A stretch of 28,884 nt of DNA from Lunatibacter sp035460985 (GTDB taxonomy: Bacteria > Bacteroidota > Bacteroidia > Cytophagales > Cyclobacteriaceae), in contig DATHWC010000045.1 in NCBI GenBank assembly GCA_035460985.1, positions 1 to 28,884 on the forward strand. The letters run 5' to 3'. Position numbers and translations under genes: made by a program. Below the pieces are notes generated by a model, which worked only from the letters and a program-made list of their open reading frames with translations, searched no databases and was not told the origin of the DNA. Positions 1-7,554 of the stretch are shown one piece after another (within the stretch, counting starts at the first letter, position 1; each line of letters starts with the position of its first letter).

Positions 1-1
1 A

Positions 2-97
2 CTTACCTATTCCGGCTCTGACCAATTCCCTATGAAAGGGGATATTGAGGCAATAGGCCTTGTGGATTTTATGAAGTTAATTTCAAAATACGACTAA
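2..97 (+). CDS. 3' end of an unidentified protein (partial)
   Basis: The reading frame is open from the left edge and ends at a TAA at 95-97, giving 31 residues that finish ...DFMKLISKYD. It is followed about 55 bases later by a clear rho-independent terminator, which supports it being the tail of a real plus-strand gene. The fragment is too short to identify the family, and no motif or membrane segment is visible. It converges with the tlpA-like gene. Confidence 0.6.
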   Translation, partial: LTYSGSDQFPMKGDIEAIGLVDFMKLISKYD

Positions 98-151
98 ACT
101 GAAACAGAATGCGAACCGAATATATACCACCCTCAGCATTATAAAAACCAT

Positions 152-183
152 AAAAAAAGCCTTCAGAAGCGAAGGCTTTTTTT
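152..183 (+). terminator. Rho-independent terminator
   Basis: A GCCTTC/GAAGGC stem (159-164 with 171-176) encloses a 6-base loop. It is flanked by seven A on the left and seven T on the right, so the A/T tracts extend the stem and the element can work in both directions. It sits between the partial plus-strand gene and the converging tlpA-like gene. Confidence 0.85.
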
Positions 184-228
184 ATTGAATCCCTGAAATC
201 CGGAGTACCTTGCTGGAATGATTTAAGA

Positions 229-297
229 AAAACCTTCCAGGTTTCATCCAATTAATTTTAACGAATAGCTGGTGATCAATAAAACCTGGAAGGTTTT
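229..297. repeat. Intergenic 16-bp inverted repeat (AACCTTCCAGGTT type)
   Basis: Bases 229-244 are perfectly complementary, in reverse, to 282-297, with a 37-base spacer. Each arm is itself a small imperfect palindrome (AACCT-TCC-AGGTT). There is no T tract, so it is not a classical terminator. A related but less perfect pair lies at 4103-4170, suggesting a dispersed intergenic repeat family. The rest of the gap between the first gene and the tlpA-like gene (98-380) holds only this repeat and the terminator. Confidence 0.65.
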
Positions 298-380
298 CGG
301 ATTTACGGAAGGCTTTTTTGTTCAATTTATCAGTGAGCGATATATTTAATTCAGAAATCTCTACCGAAAGCTAAACCAAC

Positions 381-953
381 TCACAACCCTATCAAAAACT
401 CCCGAAACTCAGGCGTATCGAAATTGCTCATACCTTCCTGATAGAAAACAATCTCTCCCTCCGGGCTTACCACCAACGTGGTGGGAATGGCCTGGCTTTG
501 TAAGGAGGGGTTCAGTCCGTAGGCGGCATGCACTACGGGAAACTCAAACCCCTTATCCCTGATATATTTTTTGCTCTTTTCGAAATCATCGTCAAGGGCA
601 ATCATCAAAAACTCCACATCGCCTGTTTTACCTACCTTTTTGTAGAGTTCAGAAATATGTGGCATCTCGGCCCTACATGGCGGACACCAGGTTGCCCAAA
701 GATTTATAAACACCGTTTTGCCTTCATACTGGGTGAGGCCAACTCGGTTTCCTTCCATATCCAAAAACTGCCCGGTGAAATCAAATGACTGTTTTTCTTT
801 ATTCTCAAGGGTAATGGTTGGCTTCATCAGACCAGTGGATAACAGCAGGGACTGTACGCCGCCCATAAGGGGGGTAATTAAGCCTGTAAAATACAGGACT
901 CCAAAAACCCCCAGCATAATTGCCCAGCTTCTTATTTCTTTTTTCCAGTTCAT
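381..953 (-). CDS. TlpA/ResA-like thiol-disulfide oxidoreductase
   Basis: A 190-residue thioredoxin-fold protein. One N-terminal hydrophobic segment (about residues 10-40) would anchor or export it, placing the thioredoxin domain (about 55-190) in the periplasm. The active site is WCPPC (Cys90 and Cys93), preceded by the usual FINLWATW strand, and the cis-proline loop is AIPTT (Pro157). CPPC is typical of the TlpA/ResA/CcmG group, which reduces disulfides in apocytochromes or other exported proteins. The sequence gives no specific partner, since no cytochrome biogenesis gene is adjacent. The gene reads in the same direction as the lipoprotein gene to its right with a 78-base gap, so co-transcription is possible. 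The family is secure; the substrate is unknown. Confidence 0.92.
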   Translation of the reverse strand: MNWKKEIRSWAIMLGVFGVLYFTGLITPLMGGVQSLLLSTGLMKPTITLENKEKQSFDFTGQFLDMEGNRVGLTQYEGKTVFINLWATWCPPCRAEMPHISELYKKVGKTGDVEFLMIALDDDFEKSKKYIRDKGFEFPVVHAAYGLNPSLQSQAIPTTLVVSPEGEIVFYQEGMSNFDTPEFREFLIGL

Positions 954-1031
954 TGCTTTTCACTTCATAGTTCAAATGCAAGAATAAGGAAAATTACTGG
1001 GTTATACCGTGACAAAGATTACATTAAACTT

Positions 1032-1640
1032 TTATAGTCCGTAGTAGCTGACCACGGCATCATAATCGTTGAAATCCACGTCAGGATGGGCCACCCTACC
1101 ATTTGGCATTTGGGCTATGGGGACGGTAATTACACGCATCTCACCATAGGTTTCTCCAGGTCCATCAGCGCGTTGAGTTCTTACGCTGACGTTAGAACCA
1201 ATTCGAAGCCACCACACCCGATATGTCGAGCCGTTATTTAAGCCCTTACCAGGAATGGGATATACGACGTCAAAGGAAGTGTCAATAAGGTAAACAAAAA
1301 ACAGGTAGGAATCCACCTGTGGACCAATATCTGGTATACTGACGAAGTGGGAGGCACTCGTGGTATAATTATTACCCGGAAAGGTATACAGTCTAATATT
1401 GGATTCTCCAGAATCTCCCTTTTCTCCCTGAGGGCCAGTAGCTCCTGTATTTCCCTGGGGTCCTTGCGGCCCAATCGCCCCGGTATCCCCTTGGGGACCT
1501 TGCTCACCTTGTGGTCCCTGTTCGCCTTGCGGCCCCTGCTCACCTTGGAGCCCCTGTTCGCCCTGAGGGCCTTCAAACATCTCACAGGAAGTCATTATAA
1601 AGATGGAAAAAACGAAAATCAAGAACGTAGAATTTTTCAT
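1032..1640 (-). CDS. Lipoprotein with collagen-like Gly-X-Y repeats
   Basis: A 202-residue protein with a lipoprotein signal peptide: a hydrophobic stretch ending MTSC, with lipidation expected at Cys19. Immediately after it, residues 24-80 form 19 uninterrupted Gly-X-Y triplets, mostly GPQ and GEQ, with a few GDT, GAI, GAT and GEK. This is a bacterial collagen-like stalk, although prolines are almost all in the X position. A C-terminal domain of about 120 residues (81-202) has no family I recognise and looks like a globular beta-rich head. In known bacterial collagen-like proteins the Gly-X-Y tract drives trimerisation and holds a head domain away from the surface; I infer the same here. The start codon directly abuts four ATTT repeats. 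There is no neighbour that explains its role. Confidence 0.88.
   Translation of the reverse strand: MKNSTFLIFVFSIFIMTSCEMFEGPQGEQGLQGEQGPQGEQGPQGEQGPQGDTGAIGPQGPQGNTGATGPQGEKGDSGESNIRLYTFPGNNYTTSASHFVSIPDIGPQVDSYLFFVYLIDTSFDVVYPIPGKGLNNGSTYRVWWLRIGSNVSVRTQRADGPGETYGEMRVITVPIAQMPNGRVAHPDVDFNDYDAVVSYYGL
1401..1571 (-). repeat. Degenerate tandem repeat encoding the Gly-X-Y tract
   Basis: The 57 codons of the collagen-like tract are built from 9-bp triplet units, with a visible 18-bp period in the GPQ-GEQ part (about 1488-1571). Codons vary between copies, so the repeat is ageing rather than freshly expanded, but length variation between strains is plausible. Confidence 0.8.
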
Positions 1641-1656
1641 AAATAAATAAATAAAT
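1641..1656 (-). repeat. Tetranucleotide repeat (ATTT)x4 abutting the start codon
   Basis: On the coding strand of the collagen-like lipoprotein gene, four perfect ATTT units run directly into the ATG. The tract replaces any Shine-Dalgarno sequence. It is short, but slippage here would change the leader just upstream of the start codon. Confidence 0.7.
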
Positions 1657-1854
1657 TATATAATTAGTAAAAAACAAACTCAACAATTCGAAAAGGATAT
1701 TTAATATGGTAAAACATCCTTATTAGTTCGATTTTTTGCAAAAGATAGGATTATTTCGAAACAGTAAAATAAAAGTAAGAAAAAAAAAATCAATCCGCAA
1801 GGTCCTAATTTAGATTTTTCGCCAACGAAACTGAACTCATCTTGAGTAAAATTA

Positions 1855-2226
1855 TCACCTATTTACCATATGATTGGCGGCATTCAAAAAATAGGCTCTG
1901 AGAGCATCTCGCACATTGGATTCCATAGCTATTTGATCAATGGCGCGGTTCATGCAATCTAGCCATTGATCCCGAAGTTTCCCGTCTATTTGCCACTGAA
2001 AATGACGCCGACGAAGCATGGGATGTCCCCTCTTTTCGAGATAGGTCGACGGACCGCCAAACACATGCAACAAAAACCAATATAGCCTTTCTTCTGCGGG
2101 AGCTAGGTCCTTGGGATACAATTTACGAAGTTCGGGTTGTTGGGCGACTCTCTTATAAAACTGGCTAACTATGGATTTAATTTTTTCCTCACCCAAGGAT
2201 TCGTAAATGGAGAATTTTTCCTGCAT
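1855..2226 (-). CDS. Group II truncated hemoglobin
   Basis: A 123-residue 2-on-2 globin of the trHbO / YjbI type, full length for the family. Diagnostic blocks are LYPKDLAPAEERL, FGGPSTYLEKRGHP and LRRRHFQWQI. By comparison with mycobacterial trHbO, the proximal heme ligand is His75, TrpG8 is Trp88, TyrB10 is Tyr24 and TyrCD1 is Tyr37, and all four are present. Group II globins bind O2 with high affinity and are linked to oxygen or peroxide chemistry and to NO and sulfide handling. It has no signal peptide and should be cytoplasmic. A -7-like element lies only 4 bases upstream of the ATG (see 2231-2238). The neighbouring genes do not form an obvious pathway with it. Confidence 0.93.
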   Translation of the reverse strand: MQEKFSIYESLGEEKIKSIVSQFYKRVAQQPELRKLYPKDLAPAEERLYWFLLHVFGGPSTYLEKRGHPMLRRRHFQWQIDGKLRDQWLDCMNRAIDQIAMESNVRDALRAYFLNAANHMVNR

Positions 2227-2230
2227 CCAG

Positions 2231-2238
2231 CAAATTTA
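2231..2238 (-). promoter_or_regulatory. Candidate -7 element (TAAATTTG) for the globin gene
   Basis: On the minus strand this matches the Bacteroidota -7 consensus TAnnTTTG exactly. It ends 4 bases before the ATG, which would make the globin mRNA leaderless or nearly so. I see no clear TTTG -33 partner, so it may be a chance match. Confidence 0.35.
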
Positions 2239-2388
2239 GCGATAGCGGCATGAAATCGGGTTAAGTCTCATGAAAATTTAAACCCCTTTTTAGTCTTGTT
2301 TTTTGGATGAATTAGATAGGTCAGCTTTAAATCCCGAAATATTTTGCCTAATTTTATTAAATCCTTTTCTAACTACACTACCTAATGC

Positions 2389-4065
2389 ATGAATAAGTAC
2401 CTGGCATTACTTGTTTCTTTTTTGCTTTACACTGGAAGCATGGTTACGGGCGTTTCCCAACAATTAGCTTCAGGGCCGCAGGTGTTGAGTTTTCATTCAG
2501 CAGCAGATGATACTGATCAGCCTTATGCCATTTACATTCCGAAATACTTTGATGATTCCAAAGCATACCCCGTAGTCATTATGCTCCACGGAGCTGGCTC
2601 CAATCATCGGCTGGCGTTGAGGCGTGTATTTGGGAAAAGTAACGCCGAAGGCGAAACAGACGTAGAAGCAAGCCGCTACTTTCCCTCCTGGGATCATGTC
2701 CCCTATATTGTGGCTGCTCCCTTTGCCCGGGGCACTGCGGGGTATCAGGGAATTCCCGAACAGGATGTCTATGCGGTCTTGGAGGACATCAAAAAAAGGT
2801 TTAAGGTGGATGAAAACAGGATATACCTGACAGGCCTATCCATGGGAGGCGGCGGAACGCTATGGCTGGGTCTCAGCAGACCGGATATTTGGGCTGCCAT
2901 TGCTCCCGTTTGTCCGGCTCCCCCACTGGGCACTACCGACCTGGTGGGCAATGCCTTAAATCTACCCGTTCACTTTTTCCATGGAGACGCAGACCCGGTG
3001 GTGCCTATTGCGGGAACACGTGCAATGGTGGAGCACATGCAGGAAAAAGGAATCTTCGTCCAATCCGAGGAATATGAGGGCGTGCAGCACGACAGCTGGG
3101 TCAATGCGTATGCCAATGGAAGGATATTTGAATGGCTAAGCCAGTTTGAACGGGACCCTTTTCCCTCCACGGTTTCCTTTACAACCCGACAATTAACATA
3201 CAATAAAGCCTATTGGGTAGAAATACTTCAGATAGAGCCCGGCGAGTTGGCTTCTATTGATGCACAGATTGTCTCTGGCGACGAGATAAAAATTACCAGT
3301 CAAAACATACGAAGTTTTCAGCTATCACTGGCTAATCATCCTGATGTGGATGCAAGTGAACTGCTCCAGATAGACATTGACGGGAGGAGATTACGGGTAG
3401 CTGCTCAAGATGTCATTTCTTTTTACAAGGATGGGGCTACTTGGAAACCCGGAAATCTGATTGAACAAGGAGGATTGGTTAAGCAAAAAGGGAAATCTGG
3501 GCCCATTTATGAAGCATTTTCCGACAGGCATATCTATGTGTTTGGTACAGCGGATGCTCCTACTCAGGAAGTATTGGAACAGAGGAGATCTTTGGCACTC
3601 GAAGCCGCAAATTGGTCTATGTACCGCGGCGAGTTTTTGGGACGAATCCATTTCTTTCCTCGGGTCTTGGCTGACAAAGAGATCCGACCCAGTGATCTTG
3701 AATCCTCCCATTTGATTTTATTTGGCACTACTGAAACAAATTCAGTTATCAAAACCCTGGAAAACGATATGCCCATGCACCTTTCACACGACGATGAATC
3801 CCTCGGAATGATGTACATTTATCCCAAAGAGGGAAAATTGGTCGTCATCAATTCTGGCAAACCTTGGTGGGGGGGAAATCGGCCGCCTGGCTACAGCTTT
3901 ACTGGACCCGCCCAGCAGAACCTCCCCCGATTCAAGGATTTTATGATCTATCGGGATAATCCTGATACCATTTTGTCAGAAGGTTATTTTGACACCTATT
4001 GGGAAATCACAAGAGAGCAAGAAGCTGAACTTAAAAATATTCCTGGAGTCCGACTAAAACAGTAA
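2389..4065 (+). CDS. Secreted alpha/beta-hydrolase (esterase/dienelactone-hydrolase type) with long C-terminal extension
   Basis: A 558-residue protein with an N-terminal signal peptide (about residues 1-25). Residues about 45-255 are an alpha/beta-hydrolase domain of the polyhydroxybutyrate-depolymerase / dienelactone-hydrolase type. It has the oxyanion strand PVVIMLHGAG, nucleophile elbow GLSMGGG (Ser151), acid in HGDADPVVP (Asp202) and catalytic His in GVQHDSW (His234), so the triad looks complete. The remaining 300 residues begin with a beta-rich stretch (about 260-350) and continue into a region I cannot assign. The protein should act in the periplasm or outside as an esterase or peptidase-like hydrolase; the substrate cannot be read from sequence. 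It stands alone: the gene to the left is divergent, and 234 bases separate it from the transporter downstream. Confidence 0.85.
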   Translation: MNKYLALLVSFLLYTGSMVTGVSQQLASGPQVLSFHSAADDTDQPYAIYIPKYFDDSKAYPVVIMLHGAGSNHRLALRRVFGKSNAEGETDVEASRYFPSWDHVPYIVAAPFARGTAGYQGIPEQDVYAVLEDIKKRFKVDENRIYLTGLSMGGGGTLWLGLSRPDIWAAIAPVCPAPPLGTTDLVGNALNLPVHFFHGDADPVVPIAGTRAMVEHMQEKGIFVQSEEYEGVQHDSWVNAYANGRIFEWLSQFERDPFPSTVSFTTRQLTYNKAYWVEILQIEPGELASIDAQIVSGDEIKITSQNIRSFQLSLANHPDVDASELLQIDIDGRRLRVAAQDVISFYKDGATWKPGNLIEQGGLVKQKGKSGPIYEAFSDRHIYVFGTADAPTQEVLEQRRSLALEAANWSMYRGEFLGRIHFFPRVLADKEIRPSDLESSHLILFGTTETNSVIKTLENDMPMHLSHDDESLGMMYIYPKEGKLVVINSGKPWWGGNRPPGYSFTGPAQQNLPRFKDFMIYRDNPDTILSEGYFDTYWEITREQEAELKNIPGVRLKQ

Positions 4066-4102
4066 TTCCATTTCCAATACCTATTGCTAACATTAAATGT
4101 GC

Positions 4103-4170
4103 AAACCTTCCGGATTTTATTAATACTCAGCTTGTCGTTCAAAAAGACGGGGGAAACCCGGAAAGGTTTT
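4103..4170. repeat. Imperfect inverted repeat related to the one at 229-297
   Basis: The left arm AAACCTTCCGGATTTT (4103-4118) and the right arm AAACCCGGAAAGGTTTT (4154-4170) form an imperfect inverted pair separated by about 35 bases. The core AAACCTTCC..GG..TTT and the two-arm layout match the element at 229-297. The rest of this gap (4066-4299) is AT-rich with no gene. Confidence 0.5.
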
Positions 4171-4299
4171 TCTTCATAAAGATGATCCGATTGCAGGGAA
4201 ATACTGTTGATTTTATGTATTTAATTAAAATTTCAAGCTTTAGACAAAACCCAATTATAGCTCAGCTTAAATCCCGTTAAATAATTAACCTACTCCATT

Positions 4300-5718
4300 A
4301 TGCCAGACAGTGATTCCAGGTATGCCGCATTTAAGTGGTATAGAAAACTTCGACTCAACTGGATTTTTAACACATCTACCTTCTTTGGCAACCTGCTTAT
4401 AGCCATCATCATTACCTACTTCTTTAGAAAACTGGGCTATGGAGCAGAGGTGAACTATGTATTCCTGATCAGTATCCTATCCATTGGTCTGTGGATCACT
4501 GAGGCTATACCACCCTTTGCGGTGGGTATTTTCATTATTGCCACCTTATTGGTTGGTTTTAGTACGGATTTTATTTTTCCCAAGTCCGCCCCACCAGAAC
4601 TTTACTTGAGTACCTGGACCAGCAATGTGATTTGGCTGTTGTTGGGAGGTTTTTTTCTTGCGGAGGGAATGAGTGCGGTAGAGTTGGACAGGCAGCTTTT
4701 CAGTTTTACAGTTAAGCGGTTTGGAAACAAACCGAATCAACTGCTGTTGGGATTGATGATCATGACAGCTTTGGCAAGTATGGTTATGTCCAACACTGCT
4801 ACCACAGCCATGATTGTGTCTTCCATTATTCCACTTATCCATCTTTTAGGAAAAGATTCCCCCTATTCAAAGGCATTGCTTGTTGCTATTCCGGCGGCCG
4901 CGTCAGTAGGAGGAATCGGAACCATCATTGGTAGCACACCCAATGCAATAGCAGTGGGTGCCCTGCAGGAAAAAGGAATTTCATTGACCTTTGTTGAATG
5001 GATGGTGGTAGGATTCCCTACAGGCCTGTTTTTGGTGTGGTTGTTTTGGAAATTTCTCTGTAAACGAAATGATTTCTCCAATGTTGAGCTGGACCTAAGC
5101 AGACTCCCTAAGCGCGTAGGGATGGTAGATCCAATGAAAAAAAAGGCAGTAATCTTTACCTTATTCCTTACAGTAGGAATGTGGCTTACCGAACCGATCC
5201 ATAAAGTGCCCGTAGCAGCAACATCGGCCATCCCTATCGTCTTGTTGACCATGACCCAGGTAATCCATGCCGACCAGGTAAGAACTCTTCCCTGGGACAC
5301 TTTAATGCTGGTAGCTGGCGGCCTAGCCCTGGGCATTGCCCTTGTGGATGTGGGTTTGGCCAGTATTGTCATGGAAAAAGTCAACGATCTCCCCATTCAT
5401 ATAATCGGGGTGACTATGATCTTCTGCCTCATAGCGGTTTTACTTTCCAATGTAATGAGCAATACCGCAGCAGCATCTATTCTGGTACCCCTCGGGATTT
5501 CCCTACCGGGGATTTATGGTGTTGCCGCTCCGGTAATGGTTGCTATCAGTTGTTCCTGCGCACTTCTCTTGCCAGTCTCCACCCCATCCAATGCCATCTC
5601 TTACAGTACAGGCCTAGTCGAGCAGCGGGACTTTAGAGAAGGAGGCATCTTCTTTATTATTTTTGGACCAATCTTGGCTTTTGTTACTGTGATGGTATGG
5701 GCTATGTTTTACATTTAG
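4300..5718 (+). CDS. DASS/SLC13-family sodium-coupled anion symporter
   Basis: A 472-residue membrane protein of the divalent anion:Na+ symporter family (TC 2.A.47). Both internal-repeat Ser-Asn-Thr motifs that build the substrate and sodium sites are present: MSNTATTA (164-166) and MSNTAAAS (387-389). The accompanying loops GSTPNA (211-216) and STPSNA (427-432) are also present. Around a dozen hydrophobic segments span the protein, and its length is normal for the family. Homologues carry C4-dicarboxylates, citrate, sulfate or phosphate into the cell with Na+; I cannot choose among these. The N-terminal 30 residues are hydrophilic and basic, likely cytoplasmic. It is convergent with the isomerase-like gene (45-base gap, no hairpin seen) and probably a single-gene unit. 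Confidence 0.9.
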   Translation: MPDSDSRYAAFKWYRKLRLNWIFNTSTFFGNLLIAIIITYFFRKLGYGAEVNYVFLISILSIGLWITEAIPPFAVGIFIIATLLVGFSTDFIFPKSAPPELYLSTWTSNVIWLLLGGFFLAEGMSAVELDRQLFSFTVKRFGNKPNQLLLGLMIMTALASMVMSNTATTAMIVSSIIPLIHLLGKDSPYSKALLVAIPAAASVGGIGTIIGSTPNAIAVGALQEKGISLTFVEWMVVGFPTGLFLVWLFWKFLCKRNDFSNVELDLSRLPKRVGMVDPMKKKAVIFTLFLTVGMWLTEPIHKVPVAATSAIPIVLLTMTQVIHADQVRTLPWDTLMLVAGGLALGIALVDVGLASIVMEKVNDLPIHIIGVTMIFCLIAVLLSNVMSNTAAASILVPLGISLPGIYGVAAPVMVAISCSCALLLPVSTPSNAISYSTGLVEQRDFREGGIFFIIFGPILAFVTVMVWAMFYI

Positions 5719-5763
5719 ACATCAAATATCTCCATTAACTAAATCCCCTCTAACCGAACAACA

Positions 5764-6681
5764 CTACCCTATAGCCTTTACCGCAGCTTGCATCTTAGCC
5801 AAACCGGTCTTGGCTACTTCCAGGGGATCCTGTTCCCAATAGGTGCGGTTAAACAATTCCAGAGAGAGTACCTTCTCCCCGCCCATATTTTTAAGATCTG
5901 TAAGTATTTCTTTCATGGGAGCGGCTCCGTCTCCCGGATATACCCTGTCTTTATCTTCCTGTTGCTCCCGGGCAATGGTGTCCACGTAATCATTCATATG
6001 AAAAATCTCAATGGCGTTGCCACTGAGTAATTTTAATCCCCCATACCCGGAGCCTCCCCTATAAAGGTGGTACACATCCGCCAATATCCTGGCATCAGGA
6101 TCATTGGCTACCGCGGCGACCATCAAAGTTTGACCTAGATGATGAAAGGGCTTAAATGCACCCCAAAACTCCAATTGGGGACGGACCCCAGTACGGCGGC
6201 CCAATTCTATCAATCGCTTATATTTTTCACCAGCCGCCATCAGATCAAACGGAGCGTCGTTGCCAATAGCAGGTGCCGCCACCCGGTAGCAGCCTATTTC
6301 AGCAAGCATCTTCATTTCTTCCTCCATCTGAATGAAACCGGCCTTGCTTTTCGCTTCATCAGCTGCCATCCATGGCGCAAAACCAATGGCGTTTTCTGCT
6401 TTTATTTTGTGGTCGCTTAAGTGCTTTTTGAGTTGTGCAGCAGAGTTTTCTTGAATATAGGTTTTAATATCCTCGATCCATAGCTCAATACCGTCATAGC
6501 CGGCTTTGGAAGCGATTTCAATATATTTCAAAATTCCTGGGTTTTGGCCCCGGATCGTGCTCGTATTGAGGCAGTATTTAAATGTACTGGCTTTTTTCTT
6601 GGAGGCGTAAGTTACTGCAGGTACCATCAAAAGGGCGGGGCCCATACTTAGGGTTTTTAATACTTTTCTTCGGTCAGTCAT
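5764..6681 (-). CDS. Exported sugar-phosphate isomerase/epimerase-like TIM barrel
   Basis: A 305-residue protein of the xylose-isomerase-like / AP-endonuclease-2 TIM-barrel superfamily. The N-terminus TDRRKVLKTL followed by a hydrophobic stretch to about residue 27 resembles a twin-arginine signal, so export of a folded, metal-loaded enzyme is likely. Putative metal ligands typical of the superfamily are visible: Glu171 (QLEFW), Asp202 and His205 (ADVYHLY), His228 (IFHMND) and Glu275 (LSLELF). Family members isomerise or epimerise sugars, inositols or hydroxypyruvate, but most exported Bacteroidota members have no known substrate. It is flanked by a convergent anion transporter and a divergent DinB-like gene, neither clearly related. 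Confidence 0.85.
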   Translation of the reverse strand: MTDRRKVLKTLSMGPALLMVPAVTYASKKKASTFKYCLNTSTIRGQNPGILKYIEIASKAGYDGIELWIEDIKTYIQENSAAQLKKHLSDHKIKAENAIGFAPWMAADEAKSKAGFIQMEEEMKMLAEIGCYRVAAPAIGNDAPFDLMAAGEKYKRLIELGRRTGVRPQLEFWGAFKPFHHLGQTLMVAAVANDPDARILADVYHLYRGGSGYGGLKLLSGNAIEIFHMNDYVDTIAREQQEDKDRVYPGDGAAPMKEILTDLKNMGGEKVLSLELFNRTYWEQDPLEVAKTGLAKMQAAVKAIG

Positions 6682-6950
6682 TGGTATAGTTGGGATTCTA
6701 TTGTGCTAAAAGATGTCAAATTGCTAACCAAATAACCAGAATAGATGATCTTGGGTCTTGGTTTAGTGGATAAATATAGTTCAAAGGAAAATGATATGAA
6801 ATAAGATTTTCAATATTTCCAAAAAATTCAATCGGCGGAATGGTGAATGAAAGACAAAGTCATATCTTCTGAACAAGACGGGCAAAGGTGCTGTTTTTTA
6901 GGATATAGATACTCTTTAGTATATTCGTATAATCAATTATTTTCTCCGTT
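6682..6950. other. Divergent intergenic region
   Basis: The 269 bases between the isomerase-like gene (leftward) and the DinB-like gene (rightward) must hold two promoters. The sequence is AT-rich, but I see no exact TAnnTTTG element on either strand, no strong hairpin and no small gene. Confidence 0.5.
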
Positions 6951-7475
6951 ATGAGTAATTCATCTAACACCAATTCCCGGGAAGCCTGGCAACGGGGTCC
7001 TTTAAAAAATATCCCCGCACTTTTGCAGCCTGTCGCCCATGCTTTGGTTCAGACAGGAGAAGATGCGGAAAAATACACACTCAACTTAGATAATGACACA
7101 CTTTGGAAAAGACCCGGTGGGGTTGCCTCAGTTGGGTTTCATTTACAACATATAGTGGGGGTTCTAGACCGTTTATTCACCTATGCGGCAGGGAATACCT
7201 TAAATGATGTGCAACTGGAATTTCTTAAAAATGAAGGTAATCCGGAAAATAAACACCTAGGAAAAAAACAGCTGCTTCATAATCTTCAAAGCAAAATTGA
7301 AGAAGTCCTACGGATTCTTGAACATACGGATGAGTCCTCCCTCACGGAAATTAGATATTTGGGCAGGGCAAAAATTGAAACAACCAAAATGGGGCTGTTG
7401 TTTCATGCTGCCGAACATGCGCAACGGCACATCGGTCAACTACTCGTTACCGCCAAGTGGGTAAGTCTGAAATAG
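6951..7475 (+). CDS. DinB-like metal-dependent four-helix protein
   Basis: A 174-residue protein of the DinB/YfiT-like superfamily. The three-histidine metal site is recognisable: one His in GFHLQHIVG (His67, or His64) and two in FHAAEHAQRHIGQ (His156 and His160). The helix-rich composition and length fit the family. Members are metal-binding four-helix bundles; some are thiol (bacillithiol or mycothiol) transferases and others are DNA-damage induced, but most are uncharacterised. It has no signal peptide and is predicted cytoplasmic. It converges on the large sortase gene with a 79-base gap and has no operon partner. Confidence 0.82.
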   Translation: MSNSSNTNSREAWQRGPLKNIPALLQPVAHALVQTGEDAEKYTLNLDNDTLWKRPGGVASVGFHLQHIVGVLDRLFTYAAGNTLNDVQLEFLKNEGNPENKHLGKKQLLHNLQSKIEEVLRILEHTDESSLTEIRYLGRAKIETTKMGLLFHAAEHAQRHIGQLLVTAKWVSLK

Positions 7476-7554
7476 GTGAACATTTTGGAAAAGATGCAAG
7501 GGTATGCATCCCGGGGAATCTATGGAACAAAACCAAAAGTTGGTGTTCTGAGAA

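Noticed and set aside
69..251. 60-codon minus-strand frame near the left end
   Set aside because: It runs through the rho-independent terminator and the inverted repeat, and its product resembles no protein; likely a chance frame.
7493..7510. GATGCA-N6-TGCATC dyad after the DinB-like gene
   Set aside because: Only 6-bp arms without a T tract; too weak to call a terminator.
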